From Haloferax litoreum (lineage in GTDB: Archaea > Halobacteriota > Halobacteria > Halobacteriales > Haloferacaceae), in NCBI RefSeq assembly GCF_009674605.1, contig NZ_WKJO01000001.1:1798001-1862000 (forward strand): a stretch of 64,000 nt of DNA. Reading direction: 5' to 3'. The position numbers and the translations under genes were made by a program. This document shows, one piece after another, positions 27,365 through 36,297 of this stretch. The notes under the pieces are model-generated. The model was not told the origin of the DNA. It made no database searches and saw only the letters and a program-made list of their open reading frames with translations. The first letter of the stretch is position 1, and each line of letters opens with the position of its first letter.

Positions 27365-29867
27365 GATTCAATCCCACAAGGGTTCGTCTGTAACGCTGGC
27401 GGTATCTCCGGCCCGGAACGACTGTAAAACGCTTCAACCCCACAAGGGTTCGTCTGTAACTATCAAACTCCTCCCGGAACTCGAAGAGAACTCGGCTTCA
27501 ACCCCACAAGGGTTCGTCTGTAACACGCAACGTGGGCCGAGAACAACCCGGACGACTCGCTTCAACCCCACAAGGGTTCGTCTGTAACGAGTTTCTGATC
27601 ATTCTATGCTACAACCTCGCTGCTTCAACCCCACAAGGGTTCGTCTGTAACCAGTCATCCGGCTTCGAGTTGATAGATTCGTTCGCTTCAACCCCACAAG
27701 GGTTCGTCTGTAACGGTCTGCTTGCCGCCGAGTTCCATCTAAATCACCCCGCTTCAACCCCACAAGGGTTCGTCTGTAACACGTTTGCTGAGTGTTTGGC
27801 CCTCCAGTCAAGGCCGGCTTCAACCCCACAAGGGTTCGTCTGTAACTCCTGTCCCTTGCAGTGGTCCGCACCCCACGCGCTTCAACCCCACAAGGGTTCG
27901 TCTGTAACTCGGAAGATGGTGAAGATGTTGCTATCCGCGGACGCTTCAACCCCACAAGGGTTCGTCTGTAACTTGCAGGTATCCACGCATCCGCAGTTTC
28001 GTCATAGGTGCTTCAACCCCACAAGGGTTCGTCTGTAACAAGGTCACGACGTCTTACTCATCGACCTCGCGGGCTTCAACCCCACAAGGGTTCGTCTGTA
28101 ACTCTGGTGACGGAGGTATCCAAATCGTCGACGTCACCGGCTTCAACCCCACAAGGGTTCGTCTGTAACCACGGGCGACCCGACCGGCGACCGCGGGACC
28201 TACGGGCTTCAACCCCACAAGGGTTCGTCTGTAACTACACCACAGACAGTTCACAATTGGCTTAGTCGAGGAGCTTCAACCCCACAAGGGTTCGTCTGTA
28301 ACACGTTAGAGCGTATCCAGTCGTCGACCCAGACGACGGCTTCAACCCCACAAGGGTTCGTCTGTAACGACTACTAGAATCAGTGAACTAAATCTGCCGG
28401 TTGCTTCAACCCCACAAGGGTTCGTCTGTAACGACTTTGTAACGTGTGTACCGATTGGTATCGCGAGCAGCTTCAACCCCACAAGGGTTCGTCTGTAACG
28501 ATGGATGCCGGTCTGGCCGCGCCCATCGCTGGGGCGCTTCAACCCCACAAGGGTTCGTCTGTAACCCGTGCAAAGGCAATTGCGAATTTGACCACCCAGT
28601 GCTTCAACCCCACAAGGGTTCGTCTGTAACAACCGGACTCGAAGAGGATGTACGAGCACAAAGTGCTTCAACCCCACAAGGGTTCGTCTGTAACAAGAGT
28701 CGACCGGCGAGTGCCTTTGCAACGACGTGCTTCAACCCCACAAGGGTTCGTCTGTAACGCTGGATACCCTCGACGACGCCCTCGTACCACGCGCTTCAAC
28801 CCCACAAGGGTTCGTCTGTAACGCGTGTGCGCCGGTAGTTGGTCCCGTCGCATCGCCATGCTTCAACCCCACAAGGGTTCGTCTGTAACTTCCGCAGCTT
28901 GGCGAGGTCGAGGCGGTCAGCGATGCTTCAACCCCACAAGGGTTCGTCTGTAACACCGAGAGCGACGGGGCGACCGAAGCGACCGGGAAGCTTCAACCCC
29001 ACAAGGGTTCGTCTGTAACGACCCACTGCAAGAAGGCTCGACGGTGCTGGGATAGCTTCAACCCCACAAGGGTTCGTCTGTAACGATGGACGAGTCGCGT
29101 GCCGCCGAACTCCTCACCGGCTTCAACCCCACAAGGGTTCGTCTGTAACCCGGCATCGGCGAAACCCACGACAATCGCATCGCTGGCTTCAACCCCACAA
29201 GGGTTCGTCTGTAACCCTCGCGAGGGGTGCGACCGACGTGCTCTTCGAGCTTCAACCCCACAAGGGTTCGTCTGTAACGTGAACTCGGATTGCTCAACGA
29301 AAAACAGACGGAGGCTTCAACCCCACAAGGGTTCGTCTGTAACGACGAGCGTCGTGCCGATCAGGTTCTGATGGACCTGCTTCAACCCCACAAGGGTTCG
29401 TCTGTAACAACGACAACTCTGGAAAATACTGGTTGCGTTGGGCGGCTTCAACCCCACAAGGGTTCGTCTGTAACGCGGAACTTGGCCTCACCAGTCGCGA
29501 CGTCCGCACGCTTCAACCCCACAAGGGTTCGTCTGTAACTCGTTGAGGAGGCCGACAGGCCGCTTGCACCAAGTGCTTCAACCCCACAAGGGTTCGTCTG
29601 TAACTATGTCCATACCCTCCGCCGGTCCTCGATTCACGAGCTTCAACCCCACAAGGGTTCGTCTGTAACCGTGATGTCTTCGAGGACGACGTTCGCGCCC
29701 AAGCTTCAACCCCACAAGGGTTCGTCTGTAACTCGGTGAGTCCCTTCTCTTCGTCCTCGGGGTCAAAGTGCTTCAACCCCACAAGGGTTCGTCTGTAACG
29801 CGGCAATGCATTCGGCTGGCATCTCGCCGACGTTCACGCTTCAACCCCACAAGGGTTCGTCTGTAAC
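27365..29867 (-). CRISPR. CRISPR array 1, type I-B: 39 repeats, 38 spacers
   Basis: The 30-bp repeat, read on the plus strand, begins GCTTCAACCCCACAAGGG and ends TTCGTCTGTAAC; on the transcribed minus strand it ends GTTGAAGC, the 8-nt crRNA handle. Spacers are 32-38 bp. All repeats are identical except the first (27365-27394), which begins GATTCAATCCC and marks the distal end. The leader is at the high-coordinate side beside cas2, so transcription runs to the left. Spacer 28500-28535 matches 19391-19426 perfectly, and spacer 28433-28469 pairs with one in array 2. Open frames inside are repeat artefacts. Confidence 0.98.
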
Positions 29868-29973
29868 CATGCCCAATTCTGGGCCCTCAAACCTCAGAAT
29901 GGCTGCCCAGCACATAGTGTTTCCGTCGACCTCCAATCCCCCCACAACCCCCCGGGGGTCGATGGAAAACCTC
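29868..29973 (-). promoter_or_regulatory. Leader of CRISPR array 1
   Basis: The 106 bp between the last repeat and the cas2 stop are almost identical to the leader of array 2, including CATGCCCAATTCTGGGC, GGCTGCCCAGCACATAGTG and an inverted pair TTTCCGTCGACC / GGTCGATGGAAA around a CCCCCCGGGGG block. This is the expected promoter and spacer-integration region, and it fixes the transcription direction to the minus strand. Confidence 0.85.
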
Positions 29974-30234
29974 TCAGATGAACCTGGAATCCTCAGTCGG
30001 ATCTTCGCCGTAGACCGTCCGGTTGAGTAATGAGTCTGAAGACAATTCGTACAAGACGACTGATTCCCCGTCTTTTAGCAAGGCTTCGATATGTCCGCGG
30101 AGTTCTTCGAGATCGCCGGCCGATATCTCTCCCTCAAGGACTGAGTTTTGAACATGAGTGAGGTATCGCCGCGAAAGACGGAGCATCTTCTGAGTACGAT
30201 CTGCTTCCATGTCGTACACGAGAACGACGTACAT
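29974..30234 (-). CDS. cas2: Cas2, spacer-acquisition subunit
   Basis: An 86-aa Cas2 with the ferredoxin-fold start MYVVLVYDMEADRTQKM and its conserved Asp, followed by RRYLTHVQNSVLEGE. With Cas1 it forms the complex that inserts new spacers. ATG at 30234 shares one base with the cas1 stop (TGATG), so the earlier start at 30243 is unlikely. It is the last gene of the cas operon. Confidence 0.95.
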   Translation of the reverse strand: MYVVLVYDMEADRTQKMLRLSRRYLTHVQNSVLEGEISAGDLEELRGHIEALLKDGESVVLYELSSDSLLNRTVYGEDPTEDSRFI

Positions 30235-31226
30235 CACCACCACTTCTTGAACGGCTCGTACGGTTCGCCTGCGACGAGGTGCTTCTTGAGTTTGTATGCT
30301 TCTAGCCTGAGGAGGTATTGGTAGCTCACTTTACGTTTCAGGTTCGGGTGTTCAACTGTCTCTTCCAATGTCTCTTCGAAGGCCCTCGTGTACGTCGTTC
30401 GACCATCTTCGGTCAACAGGCATGCACCAACTTCCTGACGGAAGTCGTCAGTCGTAATCTGCTTCCGGTTCACCAACCGGAAGAGAACCCGATCCGCCAA
30501 CAGGGGTTTGAACAAGTCGGCTAAATCCAGCGATAGTGAGTACCGTCGCTCACCAGGCTCATGCAGATAGCTCACTGCCGGGTCGAGCGCAGTTGCTCGG
30601 ATAGCCGAGACACAGTTGGCATATACTAGCGCATTTCCAAAGGAGATGAGACTGTTGACCGGATTTGGCGGCGGATTGTACTCTCGCCCCTCAAGTGCGA
30701 ATGCCTCAGGTAGCACCGCATCAAACGTTTGGTAATACGCTCGTCGTGCAGTCGCCTCGACACCGAGCAGCTCCTCAACTCTCATCCCACTGCTGATACG
30801 CTCGGATGCGTTGTCCAGATCCGTAATCACCCTTGACAGATCGTGACCGCGACCATTGTAGTAGGTGACGTTGGCCCGCATATTGTGGATGCTCCCGGCG
30901 ACGAACGACGCCGCGAGGTCACGACGATGATCTGGGTCGTCGTAGGCACGCACCTGTTCAACGAGCGTCCGGCCCGACGTTTGTCCGCGTTCGGGCATCA
31001 GCGACCCTGAATAGCGGTCATTCCAGCCGAACACGTGTGCGGCGACCCCGTGGTCGTTGAGAAACCCAATCAGACGAGTATTGTAGTCGATCTGTCCGTG
31101 GAGAAAAACCGCCTCAGCGTGTTCGATTGGAATGTGTTTCTTCTCACCATCGTCGGTGACGACCCGAAGGGTGTCATCTTTCCGCTCTATGCGCCCGTCT
31201 GAGAATACGTGGTAGTTTCTGTCCAT
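30234..31226 (-). CDS. cas1: Cas1, spacer integrase
   Basis: A 330-aa Cas1 that catalyses spacer insertion with Cas2. The motifs NPVNSLISFGNALVY, YLHEPGERRYSLSLD and LADLFKP carry the conserved His and Asp ligands. The Glu usually seen in the helix after the N-x3-SF motif is not obvious here (YANCVSAIRA), although this may be normal for haloarchaeal Cas1. It lies 6 bp after cas4 and overlaps cas2 by 1 bp. Confidence 0.95.
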   Translation of the reverse strand: MDRNYHVFSDGRIERKDDTLRVVTDDGEKKHIPIEHAEAVFLHGQIDYNTRLIGFLNDHGVAAHVFGWNDRYSGSLMPERGQTSGRTLVEQVRAYDDPDHRRDLAASFVAGSIHNMRANVTYYNGRGHDLSRVITDLDNASERISSGMRVEELLGVEATARRAYYQTFDAVLPEAFALEGREYNPPPNPVNSLISFGNALVYANCVSAIRATALDPAVSYLHEPGERRYSLSLDLADLFKPLLADRVLFRLVNRKQITTDDFRQEVGACLLTEDGRTTYTRAFEETLEETVEHPNLKRKVSYQYLLRLEAYKLKKHLVAGEPYEPFKKWW

Positions 31227-31232
31227 CGTGAA

Positions 31233-31802
31233 TCAGCACCAACAAAGGTCGTGATAGGCACACGAGTCACAGAATGGCTTCTCTTCGGGTTCTGGAGGTG
31301 ACTCGTCCGAGACAATTTCATGGATCTTCCGGATTGCGTCCTCAACTTTCTTCGCACGTTCTGGGGTTAGTTCGACATCCTCGCGTCGCCGTTCGGTCGG
31401 ATGTGCTAGGACACCGTCGCGTTCGACGCCGGCGACGCGATCGAGGTACCACAAGTAGTATGATAGTTGCATCCGTGCTGGCTCAGTGAGCGCTGATGAC
31501 GGTTTGACCTCAACCACACGACCATCTTCCAACAGGTCAAGCGAGATCATTCCTAACCGCAGGTTCTCCTCTCCTCGATCGCCGTATGACGAGTCATCAA
31601 CCCTCGTTCCTCGGACGATTGCTGAGTTCTCCCGGTCAATCTCGAGATTCCGACTGGCAAACCACAGCTCTCGCTGGCAGACGTAGTAGTACTGCATCAT
31701 CACACCGGTCACCCGAAACGGATTGGCCACCGCGTCGCCACGGGCGGTCGCGAGGAGGCGGTTCACAGGGTCTTGTTGGTCGTTACACTCCCCAGACATC
31801 AC
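31233..31802 (-). CDS. cas4: Cas4, RecB-like nuclease of spacer acquisition
   Basis: A 189-aa Cas4. An N-terminal Cys (YYVCQRELW), the RecB core VVEVKPS with Q-x3-Y (RMQLSYYLWYL) and a C-terminal Cys cluster (PFCDSCAYHDLCWC) that would bind an Fe-S cluster are all present. Cas4 trims prespacers and helps select the PAM and the orientation of insertion. It overlaps cas3 by 4 bp. Confidence 0.95.
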   Translation of the reverse strand: MMSGECNDQQDPVNRLLATARGDAVANPFRVTGVMMQYYYVCQRELWFASRNLEIDRENSAIVRGTRVDDSSYGDRGEENLRLGMISLDLLEDGRVVEVKPSSALTEPARMQLSYYLWYLDRVAGVERDGVLAHPTERRREDVELTPERAKKVEDAIRKIHEIVSDESPPEPEEKPFCDSCAYHDLCWC

Positions 31803-34408
31803 AGGATCCTGTGCCCGGCGGTAATCTCGGGGACGACGAACCCAGTTGTTTGGTTGAAGTACCCACCATGTTGACCAATATCCAACTGATAGAGCCCATT
31901 TTCTCTATCAATCGGAGGAAGGTGTTTAATTGTCTCAGCTGTTTCGTCACCGTTGCTGAACGGCACTGAGATACGGATCGGCTTTGTCGCGTCAAGGAGA
32001 TTCCTGACTTCTGTATACTCACGTGCTTCCCTCGCCTCCCGCAACCGCTCGACGAGATTGCGGTCAATATCAGTACGACAGATAACTACGTCGGCTGCGC
32101 GCCGGGAGTCAATAAGCGACAACTTGCCCAATTCATCCCCGCGAGCGTCATCAACATACTCAACGAATTCCTGTGACCCGACGTTACGGTTCTTGTGGAG
32201 CCGGTGGTAGTAGTCCTCGACGGCGTCACGCGCAACCGCATGTTCGGGTAAAACACCACTTCCATCATCGATGCTATGAAGCACTTTCGCCGTTACTGGG
32301 AGCAACGAAGTGCCGCGGTTATAGATTGCCTCCGCAGGCGTTTTTTTCTGATCACTGGGAGCATCAAGCCACCAAACAGTTACAACGCCATGATTCCGTT
32401 CGAACGAGCGATTACACCGGCCAGCAGCCTGGACGATGCTATCGACCGGCGCTAAATCACGGAAAACATGGTCGAAGCTGATGTCGACACCGGCCTCGAT
32501 CAGTTGCGTCGAGACGGCAACAACAGGAACACCGGACATCGTGAGTTTCTTCGCTGTTTCGATGAGAGTGAGTCGGTCAACAGGCCGCAGTCGTGTCGAG
32601 AGGTGTATCAGCGCTGGGCCGTCGCCACGACACCGCTTGGCCAGCACCGTAGAGTCGACACCTTCACCGGGTTCATCCGCTGACGGCGAGTCCCTGAGGA
32701 GGTTTGCGTATTCCTCCGCTACATCGACGAAGTGCTGGCGACCGTCGGTGACCTCCTTGGTGAGTCGTCGAGCGCTCTCGATAGTGTTGCACACGGCGAG
32801 AGCAGATTCATCATCCCGTGCAACAGCACGAATGGCGGCGGCAGCGTCTTGGTAGGCGACCGGTCCCTCGCGGTCGTCGAGGTACCGCCTTACTGATCCG
32901 TGGAGCCGATACTCGACGCGCTCACACGCCGCGAAGTAGGTGTTTGGTTCTTGGACGAGTTCGACTACGTCGTTGTCGAGAACGTCTGTCCCTTCAAACA
33001 GCCGAGGCTGCGTCGCTGTCATCGCAATCACCGACGCATCGTACCGTTCAGTCAGTATTCGGATCAGTCGGGGGACTAGCTTCCACCAGTCGAGCGGGAG
33101 ACTCTGCGGCTCGTCGAGGACTATGACCGCATCATGTAGCGCCGGGAGCTTCATCGATTGACTATTTGCCGGGCCTGCGAGGCTCTCGAACAGTTGTACG
33201 AACGTCGTCACCGTTAATCCAGCCCGCCAGCTCTCCCCAAGCATCCCGGCGACGTCATCGTTCAAGTCGACCTCGTCACCGTCCACGTCAGGGTCGAAGG
33301 TCGTCTCAGAGAGGTGATGGTGGACCGTGAGAAGTCTCCCAGGGTCATCGTAGATGTCGGTGAGCTCGCCCACGACTTGGTCGATGATACTCGTGAACGG
33401 AAGCGCATAGACGACCCGCTTACCTTTGAGTCGGTCGCGAAGGGCGAACGCAGCTGAGAGGCCGCTCAGCGTCTTTCCCATCCCCGTTGGGAGGGTGAGC
33501 GTTGCGACACCACCACCACTCTCAGCGAACGCCTCGACTCCACTGAGTACGCTCTCCCGAGCGCGGGCACGATGGTAGTCTAACTGTTGAGCCCGCGTGC
33601 CATCTGGATCTGGATCGGTGTCAAGGTCGTCGACGTACGAGTCAAGTTTGGCGAGTGATGGAATCTTGGGTGCATATATCTCCGATCCATCTGGTGCTCG
33701 CGCGGCGTCGGTCTTGTCTGCGAGGACCAATGCGCTCCAGCACTGAAGAACGAGTTCGTAACACGAGTCAGACAATGCATCCCGTGTCGGCGTCCCGCCA
33801 GTCAGCGACTCCACCGAACCGGAAACCTCATCGAGGAGCTTCCAGAACGACGCCCGAAACGACTCCCAATCGGCACCCCCGCCGGACGCGTCTTGGAGAA
33901 TCTGAGTCGCGATGTCTCGGTGTCGACCGTCGATATCGACAATTTGCTGGTACACGGCGTCTTGTACCTGTTCTCTCGGGTCAACAGTCCGACCGGTAAC
34001 CCCTTCTGCACCTCGGCGAAACGAACGATTGTAGACGTACTCTGCGACATCGGGGATCCGTCCGTGGTGTTTCGCCACCGCCACGAAGCCAGCGAGACAC
34101 GTCTCAGTCGTGTACCCGCGGGCATCAAGCACATAGTACGCCGCGAACGAACCGATTGGTGCGTGGTGCCGTAGTCGCTTATCCCTAATCCGTTCGTCGT
34201 CCAGGTAAGCTTGGAACCACGACGATGCCTTTCCGATGTCGTGAACGTACGCGAGAGCTTTTACCACCTCTTGGAGTGACTCGCCGTTGGGGGTCGTGGT
34301 ATCGTTGGGAACGATGTGGTCGACCCGATCCACGACGCCTGTAAGATGGTCGACGAGCGCTCGTGCAGGACGGCCGTTCTCGGCTGGGTGAGAGCGGGGG
34401 CCTTCCAT
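31799..34408 (-). CDS. cas3: Cas3, HD nuclease-helicase
   Basis: An 869-aa Cas3 that degrades target DNA after Cascade binding. The HD nuclease domain is N-terminal (YVHDIGKAS, about residue 57; later LRHHAPIG). The helicase has Walker A LPTGMGKTLS (about 306), a DEAH-like VLDEPQSLP (about 430) and motifs V/VI GVDISFDHVF and QAAGRCNR (about 645-662). All key motifs are intact, so interference should be possible. It overlaps cas5 by 1 bp and cas4 by 4 bp. Confidence 0.96.
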   Translation of the reverse strand: MEGPRSHPAENGRPARALVDHLTGVVDRVDHIVPNDTTTPNGESLQEVVKALAYVHDIGKASSWFQAYLDDERIRDKRLRHHAPIGSFAAYYVLDARGYTTETCLAGFVAVAKHHGRIPDVAEYVYNRSFRRGAEGVTGRTVDPREQVQDAVYQQIVDIDGRHRDIATQILQDASGGGADWESFRASFWKLLDEVSGSVESLTGGTPTRDALSDSCYELVLQCWSALVLADKTDAARAPDGSEIYAPKIPSLAKLDSYVDDLDTDPDPDGTRAQQLDYHRARARESVLSGVEAFAESGGGVATLTLPTGMGKTLSGLSAAFALRDRLKGKRVVYALPFTSIIDQVVGELTDIYDDPGRLLTVHHHLSETTFDPDVDGDEVDLNDDVAGMLGESWRAGLTVTTFVQLFESLAGPANSQSMKLPALHDAVIVLDEPQSLPLDWWKLVPRLIRILTERYDASVIAMTATQPRLFEGTDVLDNDVVELVQEPNTYFAACERVEYRLHGSVRRYLDDREGPVAYQDAAAAIRAVARDDESALAVCNTIESARRLTKEVTDGRQHFVDVAEEYANLLRDSPSADEPGEGVDSTVLAKRCRGDGPALIHLSTRLRPVDRLTLIETAKKLTMSGVPVVAVSTQLIEAGVDISFDHVFRDLAPVDSIVQAAGRCNRSFERNHGVVTVWWLDAPSDQKKTPAEAIYNRGTSLLPVTAKVLHSIDDGSGVLPEHAVARDAVEDYYHRLHKNRNVGSQEFVEYVDDARGDELGKLSLIDSRRAADVVICRTDIDRNLVERLREAREAREYTEVRNLLDATKPIRISVPFSNGDETAETIKHLPPIDRENGLYQLDIGQHGGYFNQTTGFVVPEITAGHRIL

Positions 34409-35214
34409 CAGGTAAACACCACTGTCCGGCCGTCTACGCGGGCGGCTTCAACGTCGCGGACAGAGAGAGCCTCGGCGTCGGGGCTATAGGCGTATGCGGC
34501 GAAGCCACTCGTCGTCCGGCCACCAGAGTCGGTCGTCATGAATGCTGGAGACTCCTCGGCTTCAAACCGAATGTCTGCCTGTGGGATGACCCGTTCGACC
34601 CCGTTAGGAATCGTTGAGTCGACCTCGACGATGCTATCGTCGCCACCGTACCCCCGTTCGATGTCGAACTCACCGTGGTACTCGACGTCAGCAAGATACT
34701 CCGAGAGTCCCAAGCTGGGGATGTAGTGTGACTTCCCGGCAGCGAGCATCTCTCGTAACTCGGCGTACCGACCGCGGTCAGCGAGTGAGATATCGATTCG
34801 GTAGGCAGGATCGACCAGCACCTCGTAGTTGTGTTGCTGGCGTGGCTTCGACGGGTCGGGGAGCTTCACGCTAATCTTCCCTCGGGAGTTGAACGAGTGG
34901 AGATGCTCGGTGGCCGTCGAGAGTGTGTTCATCGGCATATTGATCGTCCGGAGCGGTTGTACCGGCTCGATTGCAATCAGCGACTGGTCAGGTCCGAACA
35001 ACTCGTAGTACTGGTCACGGCCGATGCCGAGCATCGCGGCGAGCAGCCCGGCGACAGTCGTCCGCGGGATGACCCGGTAGGTCTGCTTGACGATGTTGCC
35101 CTCAACACGTCGGAAGTGTGCCCACGGGCCCCGGATAGTGAGAGACAAACAACGGTCTTGCCAGTCGCCGCCCGCGGTTGACAACTGATGGCGTTCGTGG
35201 TCTTCGGGCATCAC
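34408..35214 (-). CDS. cas5: Cas5, type I-B Cascade subunit
   Basis: A 268-aa Cas5b. LSLTIRGPWAHFRRVEG and TYRVIPRTTVAGLLAAMLG are the typical N-terminal RAMP segments. Cas5 holds the crRNA 5' handle in the Cascade complex. It overlaps cas7 and cas3 by 4 bp and 1 bp. Confidence 0.94.
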   Translation of the reverse strand: MMPEDHERHQLSTAGGDWQDRCLSLTIRGPWAHFRRVEGNIVKQTYRVIPRTTVAGLLAAMLGIGRDQYYELFGPDQSLIAIEPVQPLRTINMPMNTLSTATEHLHSFNSRGKISVKLPDPSKPRQQHNYEVLVDPAYRIDISLADRGRYAELREMLAAGKSHYIPSLGLSEYLADVEYHGEFDIERGYGGDDSIVEVDSTIPNGVERVIPQADIRFEAEESPAFMTTDSGGRTTSGFAAYAYSPDAEALSVRDVEAARVDGRTVVFT

Positions 35215-36296
35215 TCTGCGTCGACGGCTTCAGGGAGTGTCTCGGTGTGCTCGTCGTAGACATCGATAACATGAACCGAGTCAGTGCCGACTGCCTCTTC
35301 GAGTGCCTCGTAGAGCAGTTCCTGCGTACCCAGCTCACCGTCGTACGTGACCTGAAGCACGTCGCTCGCCACAACGTGAACTTGTTCAATTCGGTCGGCA
35401 GCGCCAGCTAGTCGGTCGACGAACTCGTCGACAGAGACAGCGAGGTCACGCACGTCACGTAATTCTTCGTCATCTTTGGACCCGGCTTCGTCAAGCGTTA
35501 GATCTCGGTCGAGTCCCCCAAGGTGGAAGCTCTCCTCAGCGTACTCCACACGGCAGTACAGCCGGGGCTCTTGTCCCACCTTACTTCGGCTGATCGTCTG
35601 GTTCTTAATAGACCGCCAGCAAAGCGTGTCGAGTCGTTCGACGTCTGCGACTGAGAGCTTGGTGTCATCGGCGCCGTGCTCGTCGACGAGACCATGGAAT
35701 CGGAACAGCCCATACTGAATCCGGTGGTCGTCAAGATCGAACCCACCTTGCCCTTTCCCCTTCTGAGTGGCGATGACGCTTGTCAGGCTATCGTACTCTT
35801 CGTTCTCGTTGACCGCGTGCATCGACTTTCCGGGCGAAAACTGTACGGGTCCAGTAAAGTGGTCCGGGAGGTGCTTCGCATACTTGTTGTCCGTGTCGAC
35901 CGACATCGTTGCGCCGAAGTATCGGACGTCAGCACTATTAGCAAGGAAATCCCCGAAGACAGCATCTCGGAACCGGTCTGCTTCCTCGTCCTCGTCGAGG
36001 TCGTAGTCGTCTAGGTCGATGGCCTTCAGTCGGTCCTCAAGGAGCTGCTTGCGTGTGTACTGTTCGCCATTCTCCTGGACGTTTCGGATGTAGACACCAT
36101 GCCCATCGTCGTCCAGTTGGTCTCGGAGGTATCGCTTGAGACGGACGTCGGTGACGATTGCCTGTTGTGTCTGTGGGTCAATCCGCGGTCGGTTCGACCC
36201 GCTCAACGGGTTCCCGTTGGGGTTTGCGTCGACGGCGTCGTACAGGAAAACGATTTCAGAACGATTCTTGACGGTGTCAGTGGTGGTTTCAGACAT
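35211..36296 (-). CDS. cas7: Cas7, Cascade backbone subunit
   Basis: A 361-aa Cas7 of the Csh2 type. IVFLYDAVDANPNGNPLSG and DVRLKRYLRD near the N-terminus are characteristic. Cas7 coats the spacer part of the crRNA. I chose the ATG at 36296 (MSETTTDTVKNRSE), one base after the cas8b stop; an upstream in-frame start at 36350 would read inside cas8b. Confidence 0.95.
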   Translation of the reverse strand: MSETTTDTVKNRSEIVFLYDAVDANPNGNPLSGSNRPRIDPQTQQAIVTDVRLKRYLRDQLDDDGHGVYIRNVQENGEQYTRKQLLEDRLKAIDLDDYDLDEDEEADRFRDAVFGDFLANSADVRYFGATMSVDTDNKYAKHLPDHFTGPVQFSPGKSMHAVNENEEYDSLTSVIATQKGKGQGGFDLDDHRIQYGLFRFHGLVDEHGADDTKLSVADVERLDTLCWRSIKNQTISRSKVGQEPRLYCRVEYAEESFHLGGLDRDLTLDEAGSKDDEELRDVRDLAVSVDEFVDRLAGAADRIEQVHVVASDVLQVTYDGELGTQELLYEALEEAVGTDSVHVIDVYDEHTETLPEAVDAE

Positions 36297-36297
36297 T

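Noticed and set aside
27532..28038. Long open frames running through CRISPR array 1 (and similar ones in array 2)
   Set aside because: They consist of translated repeats (QPHKGSSVT, STPQGFVCN, YRRTLVGLK) and exist in several frames on both strands.
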